Made by a program: the position numbers and the translations under genes | The notes under the pieces: generated by a model | What the model was told of the DNA's origin: nothing | The model's input: the letters and a program-made list of their open reading frames with translations, nothing else | Database searches by the model: none | Shown: positions 1-9,055 of the stretch, one piece after another | Numbering within the stretch: position 1 is the stretch's first letter | Layout of the letters: every line of letters starts with the position of its first letter | NCBI GenBank assembly: GCA_958295845.1 | Contig: OY282376.1 | Location: 3,237,022 to 3,301,021, forward strand | DNA: 64,000 nt | Source of the DNA: Caldilineaceae bacterium | GTDB lineage: Bacteria; Chloroflexota; Anaerolineae; Caldilineales; Caldilineaceae | Direction of reading: 5' to 3'

Positions 1-893
1 GAAAGTTCCTCTCGATGCCAACTTGCCTCGTCTTCCGACTGTTGGCCGCTGCGGCGGGGAAAGCTGTCAGTTCCCTCAGGATGGAGGCGGTTCCAGGCAA
101 GTAGGATACGCCCGCTACGCAGTCGAGTCAGATAACCTGGCGATGAACTTGCTTTGATGGCACTGGGGCGAATCGTGCGCCACGACAGGCCTTCATCGTA
201 AGAAATTGCTTCCCAGAAACGGTCCCAATTCGTGCGAATAAGCATCCAGAGAGTGCCGTCCCGCCTCTCGATAAACGTCGGCTCGAACGCGCCGTCATGG
301 TGACCATGTCCGCCCAGGTCGATGATGTTGCTGCCTCGCCAGCTCTTCCCGCCATCCCCTGAAGAGTAGACGCGAAGGGCATTCCGTCCCGGGCGGCGCA
401 AATAGAACTGGTTCGTAACGACGATTCTGCCGTTGGCAGTTTCAATCATATTGATGGGCGGGTGACCGCACACCCCGCGAAATAAACGCTGACGGTCAAG
501 CCAGGTGGCCCCACCATCCAGACTGCGAATAGCCCAAAGGTCACCGCGGGCTTCAGCGCCTGGTTCGCGGCTGTCATCGTCCCAATTCAGGACCCGTTCA
601 TCCATCCAGACGAGGACCAGTTTGCCGTCCCTTGTGGACATCAATTGACCCGAATTCCTTGGAATCCCCGGACCTGGAGGAGGCAGGCTGTCCCCTTCGC
701 CGCGGTAAATGGGGCGCGGCGCCTGCCAGGTCGTTCCATCATCGGCGCTGACAACGGTGGCGTTTCCAGCCACCGCCATCAGTCCCCCATCCGGCAACCT
801 GACAAAAGGCCGTCTCGCTTCCACCGACAGAGGCTGGCAGACTGGGTCGATCCAGCGTTCAGTTGAGCCGCCCTCTCCAGTTGGGTCACTCAT
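1..893 (-). CDS. BNR/sialidase-like exo-glycosidase, 3' end cut by window edge
   Basis: Reading the minus strand from the ATG at 893 gives an open frame of 297 codons that runs off the left edge with no stop, so the C-terminus is missing. Four Asp-box motifs are visible: SADDGTTW (about residues 49-56), SLDGGATW (124-131), a SSGDGGKSW-type box (178-185) and SYDEGLSW (231-238). Their spacing fits the six-bladed propeller of sialidases and BNR proteins. No signal peptide is seen, so the enzyme may act in the cytoplasm or on imported sugars. Substrate cannot be told; many such proteins in environmental bacteria are annotated exo-alpha-sialidase without proof. It stands alone on this strand, diverging from the permease at 1305. 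Confidence 0.85.
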   Translation of the reverse strand, partial: MSDPTGEGGSTERWIDPVCQPLSVEARRPFVRLPDGGLMAVAGNATVVSADDGTTWQAPRPIYRGEGDSLPPPGPGIPRNSGQLMSTRDGKLVLVWMDERVLNWDDDSREPGAEARGDLWAIRSLDGGATWLDRQRLFRGVCGHPPINMIETANGRIVVTNQFYLRRPGRNALRVYSSGDGGKSWRGSNIIDLGGHGHHDGAFEPTFIERRDGTLWMLIRTNWDRFWEAISYDEGLSWRTIRPSAIKASSSPGYLTRLRSGRILLAWNRLHPEGTDSFPRRSGQQSEDEASWHREEL

Positions 894-1304
894 CCTTCGG
901 ACCTCCAGAAGCATTACCGCTAACAGTCAGGTTTGGGCCTGCAGAGAGCTGGTCGTACCCTCAAATGATTACACGAACCATAGCACGATGGACTTTCAGC
1001 GTCAACCCGAATTCCTGCATCCAGGCCAATTGAAATCGATAGCTAGACACACCCTCACAGCGCACTTCCGGGCTTGACTCAGTATGGGCAAGACAGTATC
1101 CTGATATTCGTCCCCGTATAAGAATCTCAGTCCCTCTTTATCGATTCTATTCTTCACTATGCGAAGATTGGTGAACGTAGTGAGCAGACTAGTGAAGTCT
1201 TTACGCCAATGCCTTGTAGCCATGAATTCCCCGAATCTGCAGGCATCTTGGCCTAGACCAGTATGGAAAAGTTACGATTCTGTGGCCTCATGAAATAATC
1301 TGAT
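894..1304. other. Intergenic region between divergent genes
   Basis: This 411-base stretch separates the sialidase-like gene (minus) and the permease (plus). It should hold both promoters, but I see no convincing -35/-10 pair. A 73-codon minus-strand frame at 1002-1223 has no recognisable motif and is not called. Confidence 0.4.
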
Positions 1305-3245
1305 ATGACCGCTGACATGATCATTCTTGTCGCCATTCTCGTGGTGGCATCCTATCTCTATCTGACGGACTGGCTGGCAACAGAGACGACTTCGGCTCTT
1401 GCCATCGCGTCCCTTGCTCTGTCCGGAATTCTGGACTCTCGCGAGGCCTTGTCCGGATTCGCCAGCACCGCCACGCTAACTGTGGGCGCAATGTTCGTGA
1501 TCAGTGGCGGGCTTCTTCGTACAGGCGCGCTGGAGCTCGTGACAATAGGCCTGGCGCGATTCTCAGGCGGCAGTCCACGCCGGCTGCTGATCCTGTTAGG
1601 CGGAGTCATTCCGTTGGCCAGTGCCATCATGAACAACACGCCCGTCGTCGTCATGATGGCGCCAGTCGTCCTTTCACTAAGCCAGCGCTTCCGGATTCAG
1701 CCGTCCAAGCTGCTCATTCCCCTGAGCTATTTCGCCGTGTTGGGCGGCACGATCACCCTGCTTGGCACAAGTACGAACATCCTTGTCGATGACCTCTACC
1801 GGGCCACGGGTGGCCCGGGTTTCAATCTGCTGACCTTCACTCCGCTCGGCCTGATCTTTACAGTGGCAGGCGGCATCTTTATCGTCTTAACCAGCCAGAA
1901 GCTACTGCCTGACAGGTCCCCGGCCGGTAGCCTCGGGGAAGGCCGCCACCAGAGCACGCCCTTCGTCGCCGAACTGATCGTTGAGGAATCTAGCCCGTTA
2001 CTCGGCCAGAACGTCGGAGAACTGTTCAGCGAGGCCGCCAGCGTCAGATTCACCCGGCGCAGGTCCGAGCGTCACCACCGACGCCTGACCCACCTGCGAG
2101 GCGCGCTTCACGGCAGCGGCGAAACGGCCCAGGACCGGATCGAACTGCTCGAACTCCTGCGCGACGGGAGGCCCCACCGCGCCCGGCGTCCCCAGCCAGC
2201 ACGCTTCGGGCTGGTCAGACGCACCGACCCAGATGACGCAGAGTCACTGCGAATCCAGGCCGGCGACGTATTGGTCATCTGTGGCGCTCCCCCTGTAATT
2301 GCCCGTTTTATCGAAACGTACTCAGGGTACGCGTCAGAGCCGGGGCAGTTTGCACCGCCGCCATCCCAGAGGTCGTCCGGCGCATCGCCTGCCCTGCGCA
2401 TTGTCGAGGCTGTCATACTACCGGACTCTATAGCAATAGGCCGTCAACTTGCACAACTGGAATTTGAGGATAGCCATCAAGTTCATGTGCTGGGCCTGCA
2501 GCGTAGGGGCGGTCAACGCCGGGTCGGCCCGCGACACGCCCGTCTCAATAGCGGGGATGTCCTGCTCCTGCAAGGCACCCGGGCCGGCCTGCATGCCGTG
2601 AGCGAGATATTCAAACTGCTCCTCGTCGAGGGCGTGGAGTCCGCCATTGTCAGGCGCGCCAAGAATCGTCCGGCCCTCATTATCATGGGCGCGGTGATTC
2701 TTCTGGCCAGCCTGACCGACATCCCGATCGTTATGCTGGCGCTGGGCGGTGCGGGACTGATGGTCGCCACACGCTGTCTGCGCGCGGATGAGGCGATGTC
2801 GTCACTCGACGGGGCAACACTGTTACTGCTCGCCGGCACCATCCCCATGGGAATAGCCATGCAGAAGACCGGCCTTGCTCAACTGCTCGTGGATCAGCTG
2901 ATTGCGGTCTCCGGCCAGGTCAGCCCAGTCGTTATGATCTCCCTTTTCTATCTCTTCACCAGCCTCCTGACTCAACTGATCAGCAACAACGCCGTTGCCG
3001 TGCTCCTCACTCCGATCGCGCTGTCCATGGCCGCTACATTGCAGGTGAATCCGCAGCCGCTGCTGATGACAATCGCCTTCGGGGCGTCGGCCAGCTTTAT
3101 GACGCCGATGGGATACCAGACAAACGCCATTGTAAGAGGCGCTGGCGGGTATACATTTGGCGACTATCTGCGTATTGGGATTCCGCTGACTATCATCATG
3201 TGGGCGCTGGCAACTGTTTTGATTCCATTTTTCTGGCCGCTGTAG
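1305..3245 (+). CDS. SLC13/DASS-family anion permease with central RCK_C (TrkA-C) domains
   Basis: This 646-residue inner-membrane transporter has hydrophobic segments at about 5-200 and 455-646 flanking a soluble middle. Each half carries an SNN/MNN-type signature: NNTPVVVMM near residue 107 with a GTSTNILV hairpin motif near 150, and SNNAVAVLLTP near 565 followed by an MTPMGYQTN segment. This is the inverted-repeat pattern of DASS/ArsB-type carriers for sulfate, phosphate or dicarboxylates. The middle carries two RCK_C-like regulatory modules, each ending in GDVLVI/GDVLLL. The first is interrupted by an unusual Arg/His-rich stretch (about 250-305) that does not look like the fold. The substrate is not predictable; sulfate or dicarboxylate are candidates. 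Confidence 0.88.
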   Translation: MTADMIILVAILVVASYLYLTDWLATETTSALAIASLALSGILDSREALSGFASTATLTVGAMFVISGGLLRTGALELVTIGLARFSGGSPRRLLILLGGVIPLASAIMNNTPVVVMMAPVVLSLSQRFRIQPSKLLIPLSYFAVLGGTITLLGTSTNILVDDLYRATGGPGFNLLTFTPLGLIFTVAGGIFIVLTSQKLLPDRSPAGSLGEGRHQSTPFVAELIVEESSPLLGQNVGELFSEAASVRFTRRRSERHHRRLTHLRGALHGSGETAQDRIELLELLRDGRPHRARRPQPARFGLVRRTDPDDAESLRIQAGDVLVICGAPPVIARFIETYSGYASEPGQFAPPPSQRSSGASPALRIVEAVILPDSIAIGRQLAQLEFEDSHQVHVLGLQRRGGQRRVGPRHARLNSGDVLLLQGTRAGLHAVSEIFKLLLVEGVESAIVRRAKNRPALIIMGAVILLASLTDIPIVMLALGGAGLMVATRCLRADEAMSSLDGATLLLLAGTIPMGIAMQKTGLAQLLVDQLIAVSGQVSPVVMISLFYLFTSLLTQLISNNAVAVLLTPIALSMAATLQVNPQPLLMTIAFGASASFMTPMGYQTNAIVRGAGGYTFGDYLRIGIPLTIIMWALATVLIPFFWPL

Positions 3246-3346
3246 TTCTGGTTGCCGTAGTTCTGGGCTGCCGGGCGGCTGGTCTGCGATAATGTCGGGC
3301 AGAAGCAGGACACTCACTCACCGTCTTTCAGGAAGGAGATACCTAC

Positions 3347-4327
3347 ATGTCCACGCCATCATTGGCAGAGAGGGATTGGAGCGGAGGCGTCGTTCGTTAC
3401 CCTGACCCAGCCGTCGAGGTGCTTGATGACCGCTTCAGCAGTTACCGGATCGGCAACGCGGTCGTTGAACGACTCTTCACGGGTTGCCGTTGGGCTGAAG
3501 GTCCCGTTTGGTTCGGAGACGCCCGCAGTCTGATCTGGAGCGACATTCCCAACAACCGCATGTTGTGTTGGCACGAAGAGAGCCAGACGGTAAGCGTATA
3601 TCGCAGTCCCTGTCACCACACCAATGGCAATACGCGTGACCGGCAGGGCAGGCTCATATCCTGCGAACACACCGGCCGCCGCGTAACCCGTACCGAGCCC
3701 GACGGTTCGATCACCGTCTTGATGGGCAGTTTTGAAGGCAAGCGGCTCAGCTCTCCCAACGACGTTGTGGTTCATTCGGACGGAAGCGTCTGGTTCACCG
3801 ACCCTGGCTATGGCATCATGCTCAACTACGAAGGCGCGGTGGCCGAACCGGAACTGCCGACGCGCGTTTATCGCCTGGACCCGGAAACAGGTGAAGCCAC
3901 CATCGTAGCCGACGACTTTCTGCGTCCCAACGGACTCTGTTTTTCACCCGATGAGGACCTGCTCTACATTGTGGATACGGGACGTTCGCACGATCCGAAC
4001 GGTCCTTCCCACATACGCGTCTTCGACGTAACTGCAGACAACCGCCTGGAGAATGGCCGCCTCTTTGTCGACATGAACCCGGGCATGGCCGACGGGATAC
4101 GTTGTGACGTAGATGGCAACCTTTGGGCCGCTGCCGGATGGGCCGGGCCCGGTTTCGACGGCGTGCATTGCCACGCACCCGACGGGACCCGAATCGGCCA
4201 GATTCATCTGCCTGAAATCTGCGCCAATCTCTGTTTCGGGGGCGCGGGCAAGAACAGGCTGTTTATGGCAGGCAGCCAGTCGCTCTACGCCGTATACGTG
4301 GAAACGACCGGCGCACAGCATCCCTGA
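3347..4327 (+). CDS. SMP-30/gluconolactonase/LRE family protein
   Basis: This 326-residue protein belongs to the six-bladed SMP-30/gluconolactonase family, which hydrolyses sugar lactones using one divalent metal. The family signature is clear: CRWAEGPVWFGD with the metal-binding Glu, the PNDVVVHSDGSVWFTDPGYG stretch with its metal-binding Asn, RPNGLCFSPDE, and MADGIRCDVDGNLW near the C-terminus with the catalytic Asp. There is no signal peptide. A strong Shine-Dalgarno (aaggag) sits 9 bases before the ATG. With the aldose/uronate dehydrogenase-like gene at 4612 and the YjhG-type dehydratase at 6277 it could form the lactonase step of sugar-acid oxidation. A paralogue lies at 12803. Confidence 0.9.
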   Translation: MSTPSLAERDWSGGVVRYPDPAVEVLDDRFSSYRIGNAVVERLFTGCRWAEGPVWFGDARSLIWSDIPNNRMLCWHEESQTVSVYRSPCHHTNGNTRDRQGRLISCEHTGRRVTRTEPDGSITVLMGSFEGKRLSSPNDVVVHSDGSVWFTDPGYGIMLNYEGAVAEPELPTRVYRLDPETGEATIVADDFLRPNGLCFSPDEDLLYIVDTGRSHDPNGPSHIRVFDVTADNRLENGRLFVDMNPGMADGIRCDVDGNLWAAAGWAGPGFDGVHCHAPDGTRIGQIHLPEICANLCFGGAGKNRLFMAGSQSLYAVYVETTGAQHP

Positions 4328-4356
4328 ATTCACTTGTGAACGAAAGAGAGTTTCTG

Positions 4357-4578
4357 ATGTCCCACAGCATACACTCAACGTTGCAGAGCATACTTAGTGA
4401 CGAGCAGGCAAAGGCCGTCCTGGAGAAGCACATGCCCGGCGCTTCCTCCCATCCGGACCTGCCCATGGCCATGCACATGACCTTGCAGCAGATCTCCTAC
4501 TACCCGGAGGCGGCCGAGGCTGGCCTCTCACAGGAAAAACTGCAGGCGATCGACGCCGATTTGAAGGCCCTCGGCTAA
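4357..4578 (+). CDS. Small conserved-looking protein of unknown function
   Basis: The frame is open from a GTG at 4336, but the ATG at 4357 has a purine-rich ribosome site (aaagagag) at the right distance and is the better start, giving 73 residues. The sequence is soluble and helical, with a LEKHMPG motif followed by a P-x-MAMHMTLQQI stretch and IDADL near the end. I recall similar short tails at the C-terminus of some bacterial hydrolases, but no named family can be assigned. It lies 29 bases after the SMP-30 gene and is probably co-transcribed with it. Confidence 0.6.
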   Translation: MSHSIHSTLQSILSDEQAKAVLEKHMPGASSHPDLPMAMHMTLQQISYYPEAAEAGLSQEKLQAIDADLKALG

Positions 4579-4611
4579 AGTGAATCCGGAGGGCGGCCTC
4601 TCCCGGCTTGG

Positions 4612-5349
4612 TTACAGATTGCCGCGGCCCCGCGCCATGTCAAAGGCGTCGTCCTGGGGTGAATAGTTGAGGATTTCCTTGGTGTCGGTCATGTCAAGGC
4701 GTTTGTAGCGGTTGTCCGAAATGCCGTGGAAGTTGCCAAACATGACATCGGCGCCCGCCTCGACCGCAGCCGCTATCAGGCTCGCGTTGTCCTCCAGCGT
4801 CTGAATGATTTCAACGTACTCGTGATCCCAATGGATCCATTCCGAGTCGCGCTCTTGGACAGCGCCGAAACGAAGGCAAAGCGAGGAAAGGCCGTGCGCG
4901 GCAGAATAGTATCGGCCCAGAGCTTCGCCCCAGCACTTTGTCGCGCCATACAGGTTGATCGGATAGACGGGCTGGCTGGTGTGGACCTGCTGATCGCGTG
5001 GATAGCCTAACACGGCATTGATGCTGCTGGCGTAAACGACTCGCCGGCAGCCGGCTTGACACGCAGCCTCAAAGACATTGTAGGTAGCGATGACATTGTT
5101 GGGCAGCAGGCTCTCCCAGGTGGCATCCATGCTCGGATCCGCTCCCAAGTGGACCACGGTGTCAACGCCGTCGAAGAGCGGTCGAATCGCGTCGAAATCG
5201 CTCAGATCCGCCTGAGTAAAGGGGGCTCCCTGCGTATCTTCCGGCTCGGCAATATCCGTGAGCACGAATTCATAGTCGTCAGCATAGGTATTGCGGAAGA
5301 AACTACCGATTTTACCGGCGGCACCGGTAAGAAGGACTTTCCGAGTCAT
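4612..5349 (-). CDS. NAD-dependent epimerase/dehydratase (extended SDR, uronate dehydrogenase-like)
   Basis: This 245-residue Rossmann protein starts with a TGAAGKIGS glycine-rich NAD-binding loop, has D31-type acidic specificity for NAD, the conserved HLGA and YASSINAV strands, and the catalytic YGATK (Tyr-x3-Lys). The short length and the TGAAGxIG start with the YPINLYGATK stretch resemble uronate dehydrogenases and related aldose dehydrogenases that oxidise C1 of a sugar acid or sugar to a lactone. That would feed the SMP-30 lactonase next door. The start ATG has a gaggt ribosome site. An epimerase role cannot be excluded. It is transcribed on the minus strand after the methyltransferase at 5404-6138, 54 bases upstream. 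Confidence 0.82.
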   Translation of the reverse strand: MTRKVLLTGAAGKIGSFFRNTYADDYEFVLTDIAEPEDTQGAPFTQADLSDFDAIRPLFDGVDTVVHLGADPSMDATWESLLPNNVIATYNVFEAACQAGCRRVVYASSINAVLGYPRDQQVHTSQPVYPINLYGATKCWGEALGRYYSAAHGLSSLCLRFGAVQERDSEWIHWDHEYVEIIQTLEDNASLIAAAVEAGADVMFGNFHGISDNRYKRLDMTDTKEILNYSPQDDAFDMARGRGNL

Positions 5350-5403
5350 ATCAGGACCTCATTCGTCGTGTAGGAGGCAGGCGGTCGACCTCGCTCCGCC
5401 CTA

Positions 5404-6138
5404 TCAACCCTCTTTTTCTATCACACCAACATACTGTCCACCGGTTGCGCCGATGAACTCAGCTACGCGCCAGCCGGTCCCCTGAACGATCTCCTGCATC
5501 TCCCGTTGAGAGACCATCAGATAGTCGAACCATTCTCCGATCAGATCACGGTAACGCACCCGCAGCCGAATCTCACCGGCCATACGCCCGCGCCGCCGGT
5601 TCCGGTCATGGTAGCCAAGATGCTCTGGCTTGTCAGTTCCATAGATGTCGAGCGACTCTGCCACGATGCGGGCGTTCCGGCTGGTGAGCTTCTTGAGTCT
5701 CCGAAGCATCCACCTCGCCCGTCGCGGGTTCGCAAACAGCCCGAAATTATTACCCATCATCAGGATTGTATCAAATGTGCCAAGTGATGCGTCAGCTCTA
5801 TGGAAGGGCAGCTGCCGCACACTCTTCACGCCCCGCCTGCGGCAGATCTCGATCGCGCCGGGCGACACATCGATGCCAACCACCTCATGACCTCTTTCCT
5901 GCAGATACAGCGCAAAGCGGCCGGCTCCCACGCCCACATCCAGAACGCGGCCGTGCACGAATTCCATCGCCTGCTGCATGCGGGGAGGCCATTCACTGTA
6001 GGGCGCAAAGTAGGCGGGCAGATTGTCGGTTGCCATGAGATAACCGTCATCACGCTCAATGAACTCATCACAGGCTTCTCCGGCAAAGTGGTGGTTCAAC
6101 AGGAGGCCGAAGGCATCCTGGCCCTGTTCACTCTTCAT
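5404..6138 (-). CDS. Class I SAM-dependent methyltransferase
   Basis: The 244-residue protein carries the class I AdoMet-binding motif VLDVGVGAGR at about residue 64, the acidic end of strand two (GIDVSP), and a later DTILMMGNNFGLF strand matching motif IV. A C-terminal part with a YVGVIEKE strand finishes the fold. Substrate is unknown; small-molecule methyltransferases of this type are common in Chloroflexota. It is the first gene of a likely two-gene minus-strand unit with the SDR at 4612. A ggggaa ribosome site precedes the ATG. It diverges from the dehydratase gene at 6277, so the 138-base gap holds both promoters. Confidence 0.85.
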   Translation of the reverse strand: MKSEQGQDAFGLLLNHHFAGEACDEFIERDDGYLMATDNLPAYFAPYSEWPPRMQQAMEFVHGRVLDVGVGAGRFALYLQERGHEVVGIDVSPGAIEICRRRGVKSVRQLPFHRADASLGTFDTILMMGNNFGLFANPRRARWMLRRLKKLTSRNARIVAESLDIYGTDKPEHLGYHDRNRRRGRMAGEIRLRVRYRDLIGEWFDYLMVSQREMQEIVQGTGWRVAEFIGATGGQYVGVIEKEG

Positions 6139-6182
6139 CCGCGATTCCCCGGTTGACTATAAGAAAGAGGTCCGTTCGGCGG

Positions 6183-6211
6183 TTGTCCATCTTACTCGCC
6201 CGTGCTATAAA
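6183..6211 (+). promoter_or_regulatory. Putative sigma-70-type promoter of the dehydratase gene
   Basis: A -35-like TTGTCC at 6183-6188 and a -10 TATAAA at 6206-6211 are separated by exactly 17 bases, giving a leader of about 60 bases to the ATG at 6277. Called by eye only. Confidence 0.5.
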
Positions 6212-6276
6212 GAGCAAGCAGAAGACCCCGGAAATCCAGACAACATCAGGAACTTTTCTCCGCAAAGGGAGCGATA

Positions 6277-8304
6277 ATGGCAGCCAACAGTTCAAGCCGA
6301 ATACCGGTAGACAACGACGATAGTAGCCTCTTCGATGTCCAAACCAATGCCCAGGGCCCCACCGGCTCGCTACCACTGGACGAAGAGTACCTGCGCGACG
6401 CCCCAAGCGGTGACATCTTCGGGCTCACTCAGGACGCCGGCATGGGCTGGAGCCCCCGGCGCCTGCGCAATCCTGAGTTCCTGATCCTCAGCACACAAGG
6501 CGGCATTCGCGCCCCCGACGGTACGCCTGTCGCCCTGGGTTACCATACCGGTCACTGGGAGGTTGGACTGCTGATGGAGGCGGCGGCCGAGCGGCTCAAG
6601 GAGCTCGGCATGGTGCCCTTCGCTGGCTTCGTCACCGACCCTTGTGACGGCCGCACACAGGGCACGACCGGAATGATGGACTCACTCCCCTATCGCAACG
6701 ACGCTGCCATCGTCCTGCGCCGGCTGATCCGTTCGTTGCCTACACGAAAGGGCGTCATGGGCGTCGCCACGTGTGACAAGGGCTTGCCCGCGATGATGAT
6801 CGCCCTGGCAGCGCAGCGGGAGCTGCCGGTGGTGATTGTGCCCGGCGGCGTGACCCTTCCCCCCAGTGACGGCGAGGACGCGGGAAAGGTACAGACTATC
6901 GGCGCCCGCTTCTCCCACGGTGAGATCACGATGGAAGAAGCCGCAGAACTGGGCTGCCGCGCCTGTGCATCGCCCGGCGGCGGCTGCCAGTTTCTCGGCA
7001 CGGCCGCGACCGCCCAGGTTGTCGCCGAAGCACTGGGCATGACGCTCATGCATGCCGCGCTGGCGCCCTCGGGTCAACCGCTCTGGCGAGAGGCGGCCGA
7101 CCGCTCGGCACGCGCCTTGGTGTCACTACACGAAAATGAGATCGCCTGCGCCGACATCCTCACCGAAAAAGCCCTCCACAACGCCATGGTCGTGCACGCC
7201 GCTTTCGGCGGGTCGACCAATCTGATACTTCACATACCTGCCGTGGCCCACGCCGCCGGACTGACCCGCCCCACCGTCGACGACTGGCAGCGCGTCAATG
7301 CCGAAGTGCCCAGGCTGGTGGACGTCCTGCCCAACGGGCCCACTGGCCATCCCACGGTTCAGGCCTTTCTCGCTGGAGGCGTGCCCGAAGTGATGCTGCA
7401 CTTGCGCGACCTGGACCTCCTGCATTTGGACGCCATCACCGTCCACGGGCGCCCGCTTGGTGAACTGCTCGACGAATGGCGGAGCAGCGAACGCCGCAAG
7501 CGCCTGCGCGAGCGGCTCTTCGTGGCAGACGGCATCGACCCAGACGACGTCATCATGGACCCGAAGACTGCCGCAGAACGAGGGCTGACCAGCACGGTCA
7601 CGTTCCCCACCGGCAACCTCGCGCCGGAAGGCTCTGTGATCAAGAGCACGGCCATCGATCCTTCGGTCGTGGACGCGGACGGCGTCTACCGCAAGACCGG
7701 CCAGGCGCGTGTCTTTATCAGCGAGCGCGAGGCCATCGCCGCCATAAAGGGCAACCACGACAAACCGGTCCAGGCCGGCGACATCATCGTGCTGATCGGC
7801 CGCGGTCCCATGGGCAGTGGCATGGAGGAGACTTACCAGCTGACGTCTGCCTTGCGCTATCTGCCATTTGGCAAGCAGGTGGCGCTCATCACCGATGCGC
7901 GCTTCTCCGGCGTCAGCACGGGAGCCTGCATCGGCCACATTGGCCCGGAGGCTCTGGCCGGCGGGGCTATCGGACGCGTGCGCGAAGGGGACACGATCCA
8001 GATTGAAGTTGACACAGTCAACCTGCGGGGCACTCTCGACCTGATAGGGCAGCCAAGCAGTAACGGCAGTGGGGGTAATGGCAATGGGTCGGGGCTGGCG
8101 GCGCAACGCCAGGCCGGTTCAGAACTCCTGGCCGACCGTTCTCTGCATCCGGACCTGTCCCCCGATCCGCGGCTTCCTGGCGATACTCGCCTGTGGGCAG
8201 CATTGCAGGCGGTCAGTGGAGGCACCTGGGGCGGCTGCGTCTATGATACCGACACCATCCTGGAAGTGCTCGCAGCAGGCGAGAAAGCGCTCGCACAGCA
8301 GTAG
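6277..8304 (+). CDS. yjhG: YjhG/YagF-type D-xylonate dehydratase (IlvD/Edd family)
   Basis: This 675-residue IlvD/Edd enzyme dehydrates a sugar acid to a 2-keto-3-deoxy acid. It follows E. coli YjhG, as I remember it, along nearly its whole length: [80 protein letters not shown] and [20 protein letters not shown]. The Fe-S cluster cysteines are C123, C166 and C237. A Ser/Gly/Asn-rich insert (about 590-605) lies near the C-terminus and is not typical. Start: ATG with a ggag site. With SMP-30 and the SDR nearby this suggests non-phosphorylative pentose or hexuronate oxidation. The next enzymes (2-keto-3-deoxy acid aldolase or dehydratase) are not in the window. Confidence 0.92.
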   Translation: MAANSSSRIPVDNDDSSLFDVQTNAQGPTGSLPLDEEYLRDAPSGDIFGLTQDAGMGWSPRRLRNPEFLILSTQGGIRAPDGTPVALGYHTGHWEVGLLMEAAAERLKELGMVPFAGFVTDPCDGRTQGTTGMMDSLPYRNDAAIVLRRLIRSLPTRKGVMGVATCDKGLPAMMIALAAQRELPVVIVPGGVTLPPSDGEDAGKVQTIGARFSHGEITMEEAAELGCRACASPGGGCQFLGTAATAQVVAEALGMTLMHAALAPSGQPLWREAADRSARALVSLHENEIACADILTEKALHNAMVVHAAFGGSTNLILHIPAVAHAAGLTRPTVDDWQRVNAEVPRLVDVLPNGPTGHPTVQAFLAGGVPEVMLHLRDLDLLHLDAITVHGRPLGELLDEWRSSERRKRLRERLFVADGIDPDDVIMDPKTAAERGLTSTVTFPTGNLAPEGSVIKSTAIDPSVVDADGVYRKTGQARVFISEREAIAAIKGNHDKPVQAGDIIVLIGRGPMGSGMEETYQLTSALRYLPFGKQVALITDARFSGVSTGACIGHIGPEALAGGAIGRVREGDTIQIEVDTVNLRGTLDLIGQPSSNGSGGNGNGSGLAAQRQAGSELLADRSLHPDLSPDPRLPGDTRLWAALQAVSGGTWGGCVYDTDTILEVLAAGEKALAQQ

Positions 8305-8393
8305 AAGATGTTAGAAGAAGGGTCTCAAGCCACGGCAGTGGGCAGTTCTTTGAAACCGTGGTCAGGGAAGAAGTCAGATTTCGGCCGTCGCTT

Positions 8394-9053
8394 CTAGGGA
8401 TCGCTGCAGTCGCGGGTAAATCCGCACTGTGTGCAGATGATTTTGCAGTGCCTCTTGCTCACGGCGGCGCCGCACAGCCAGCAGAAGGTGTCGTCCACCG
8501 GCTCGTAGTTCGGCACGAATGCCGCCTTTTCAGCTTCGGCTCGGTGTTCGTAACTCTCTCGTTCGATGCGTCCGTCTTGGCCGTAGAAGGTCGCCTCATA
8601 TCCCTCAAAGTCGCCATCCTTGTAGAGGAATTTCGCCGAAAAATAGCGGTCCTCGAATAGCCACGGAATAAACAGTCGATCACCCGGCCACAGGTTCAGG
8701 TCCAACAGCCGGTCGTTGTCGATCCAGGCAAGCCTTCCCTCCTGGGAGTCGCGCAGCTGCCCTGTCCAGTGCCTTGCGAGGAAGAGCCACACATACCAGT
8801 CGGCCTCTCCGTCAAAATTGGGAAAAGTGATCTGGCCTCGCAGCGCCGGGTCAATGCATGAGAGACCGCTTTCTTCGTAAACCTCTCGAACCACGCACTC
8901 TTCGGGCGACTCCCCTTGCTCGAACTTGCCGCCAAGACCGTTCCATTTGCCCTCGTGGTAGTCGTTGGCCCGCTTGACCCTGTGCAGCATGAGCGTCTGC
9001 CCGGGCCGCTGCACATAACATAGAGTTGCCAGCTTCAGGCTGCTAGTGGCCAT
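8394..9053 (-). CDS. Nudix hydrolase with C-terminal zinc-ribbon-like Cys pairs
   Basis: The 219-residue protein has a perfect Nudix box at residues 42-64 (G-x5-E-x7-REVYEESGL), placing it among MutT-like pyrophosphohydrolases of the 8-oxo-dGTPase type, with a YVQRPGQTLMLHR first strand. After the Nudix domain a further about 70 residues end in two CxxC pairs (CWLCG and CTQCG), a likely zinc ribbon not found in minimal MutT proteins. The ATG lies 2 bases after the stop of the E1-beta gene (9056-10042), so the two are probably translated together. The real substrate (oxidised nucleotide, NADH or other) cannot be read from the sequence. Confidence 0.88.
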   Translation of the reverse strand: MATSSLKLATLCYVQRPGQTLMLHRVKRANDYHEGKWNGLGGKFEQGESPEECVVREVYEESGLSCIDPALRGQITFPNFDGEADWYVWLFLARHWTGQLRDSQEGRLAWIDNDRLLDLNLWPGDRLFIPWLFEDRYFSAKFLYKDGDFEGYEATFYGQDGRIERESYEHRAEAEKAAFVPNYEPVDDTFCWLCGAAVSKRHCKIICTQCGFTRDCSDP

Positions 9054-9055
9054 GT

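Noticed and set aside
1002..1223. 73-codon minus-strand frame next to the sialidase
   Set aside because: No motif and no ribosome site; chance open frame is as likely.
7126..8106. 326-codon minus-strand open frame
   Set aside because: Antisense shadow of the YjhG-type dehydratase, without family motifs.
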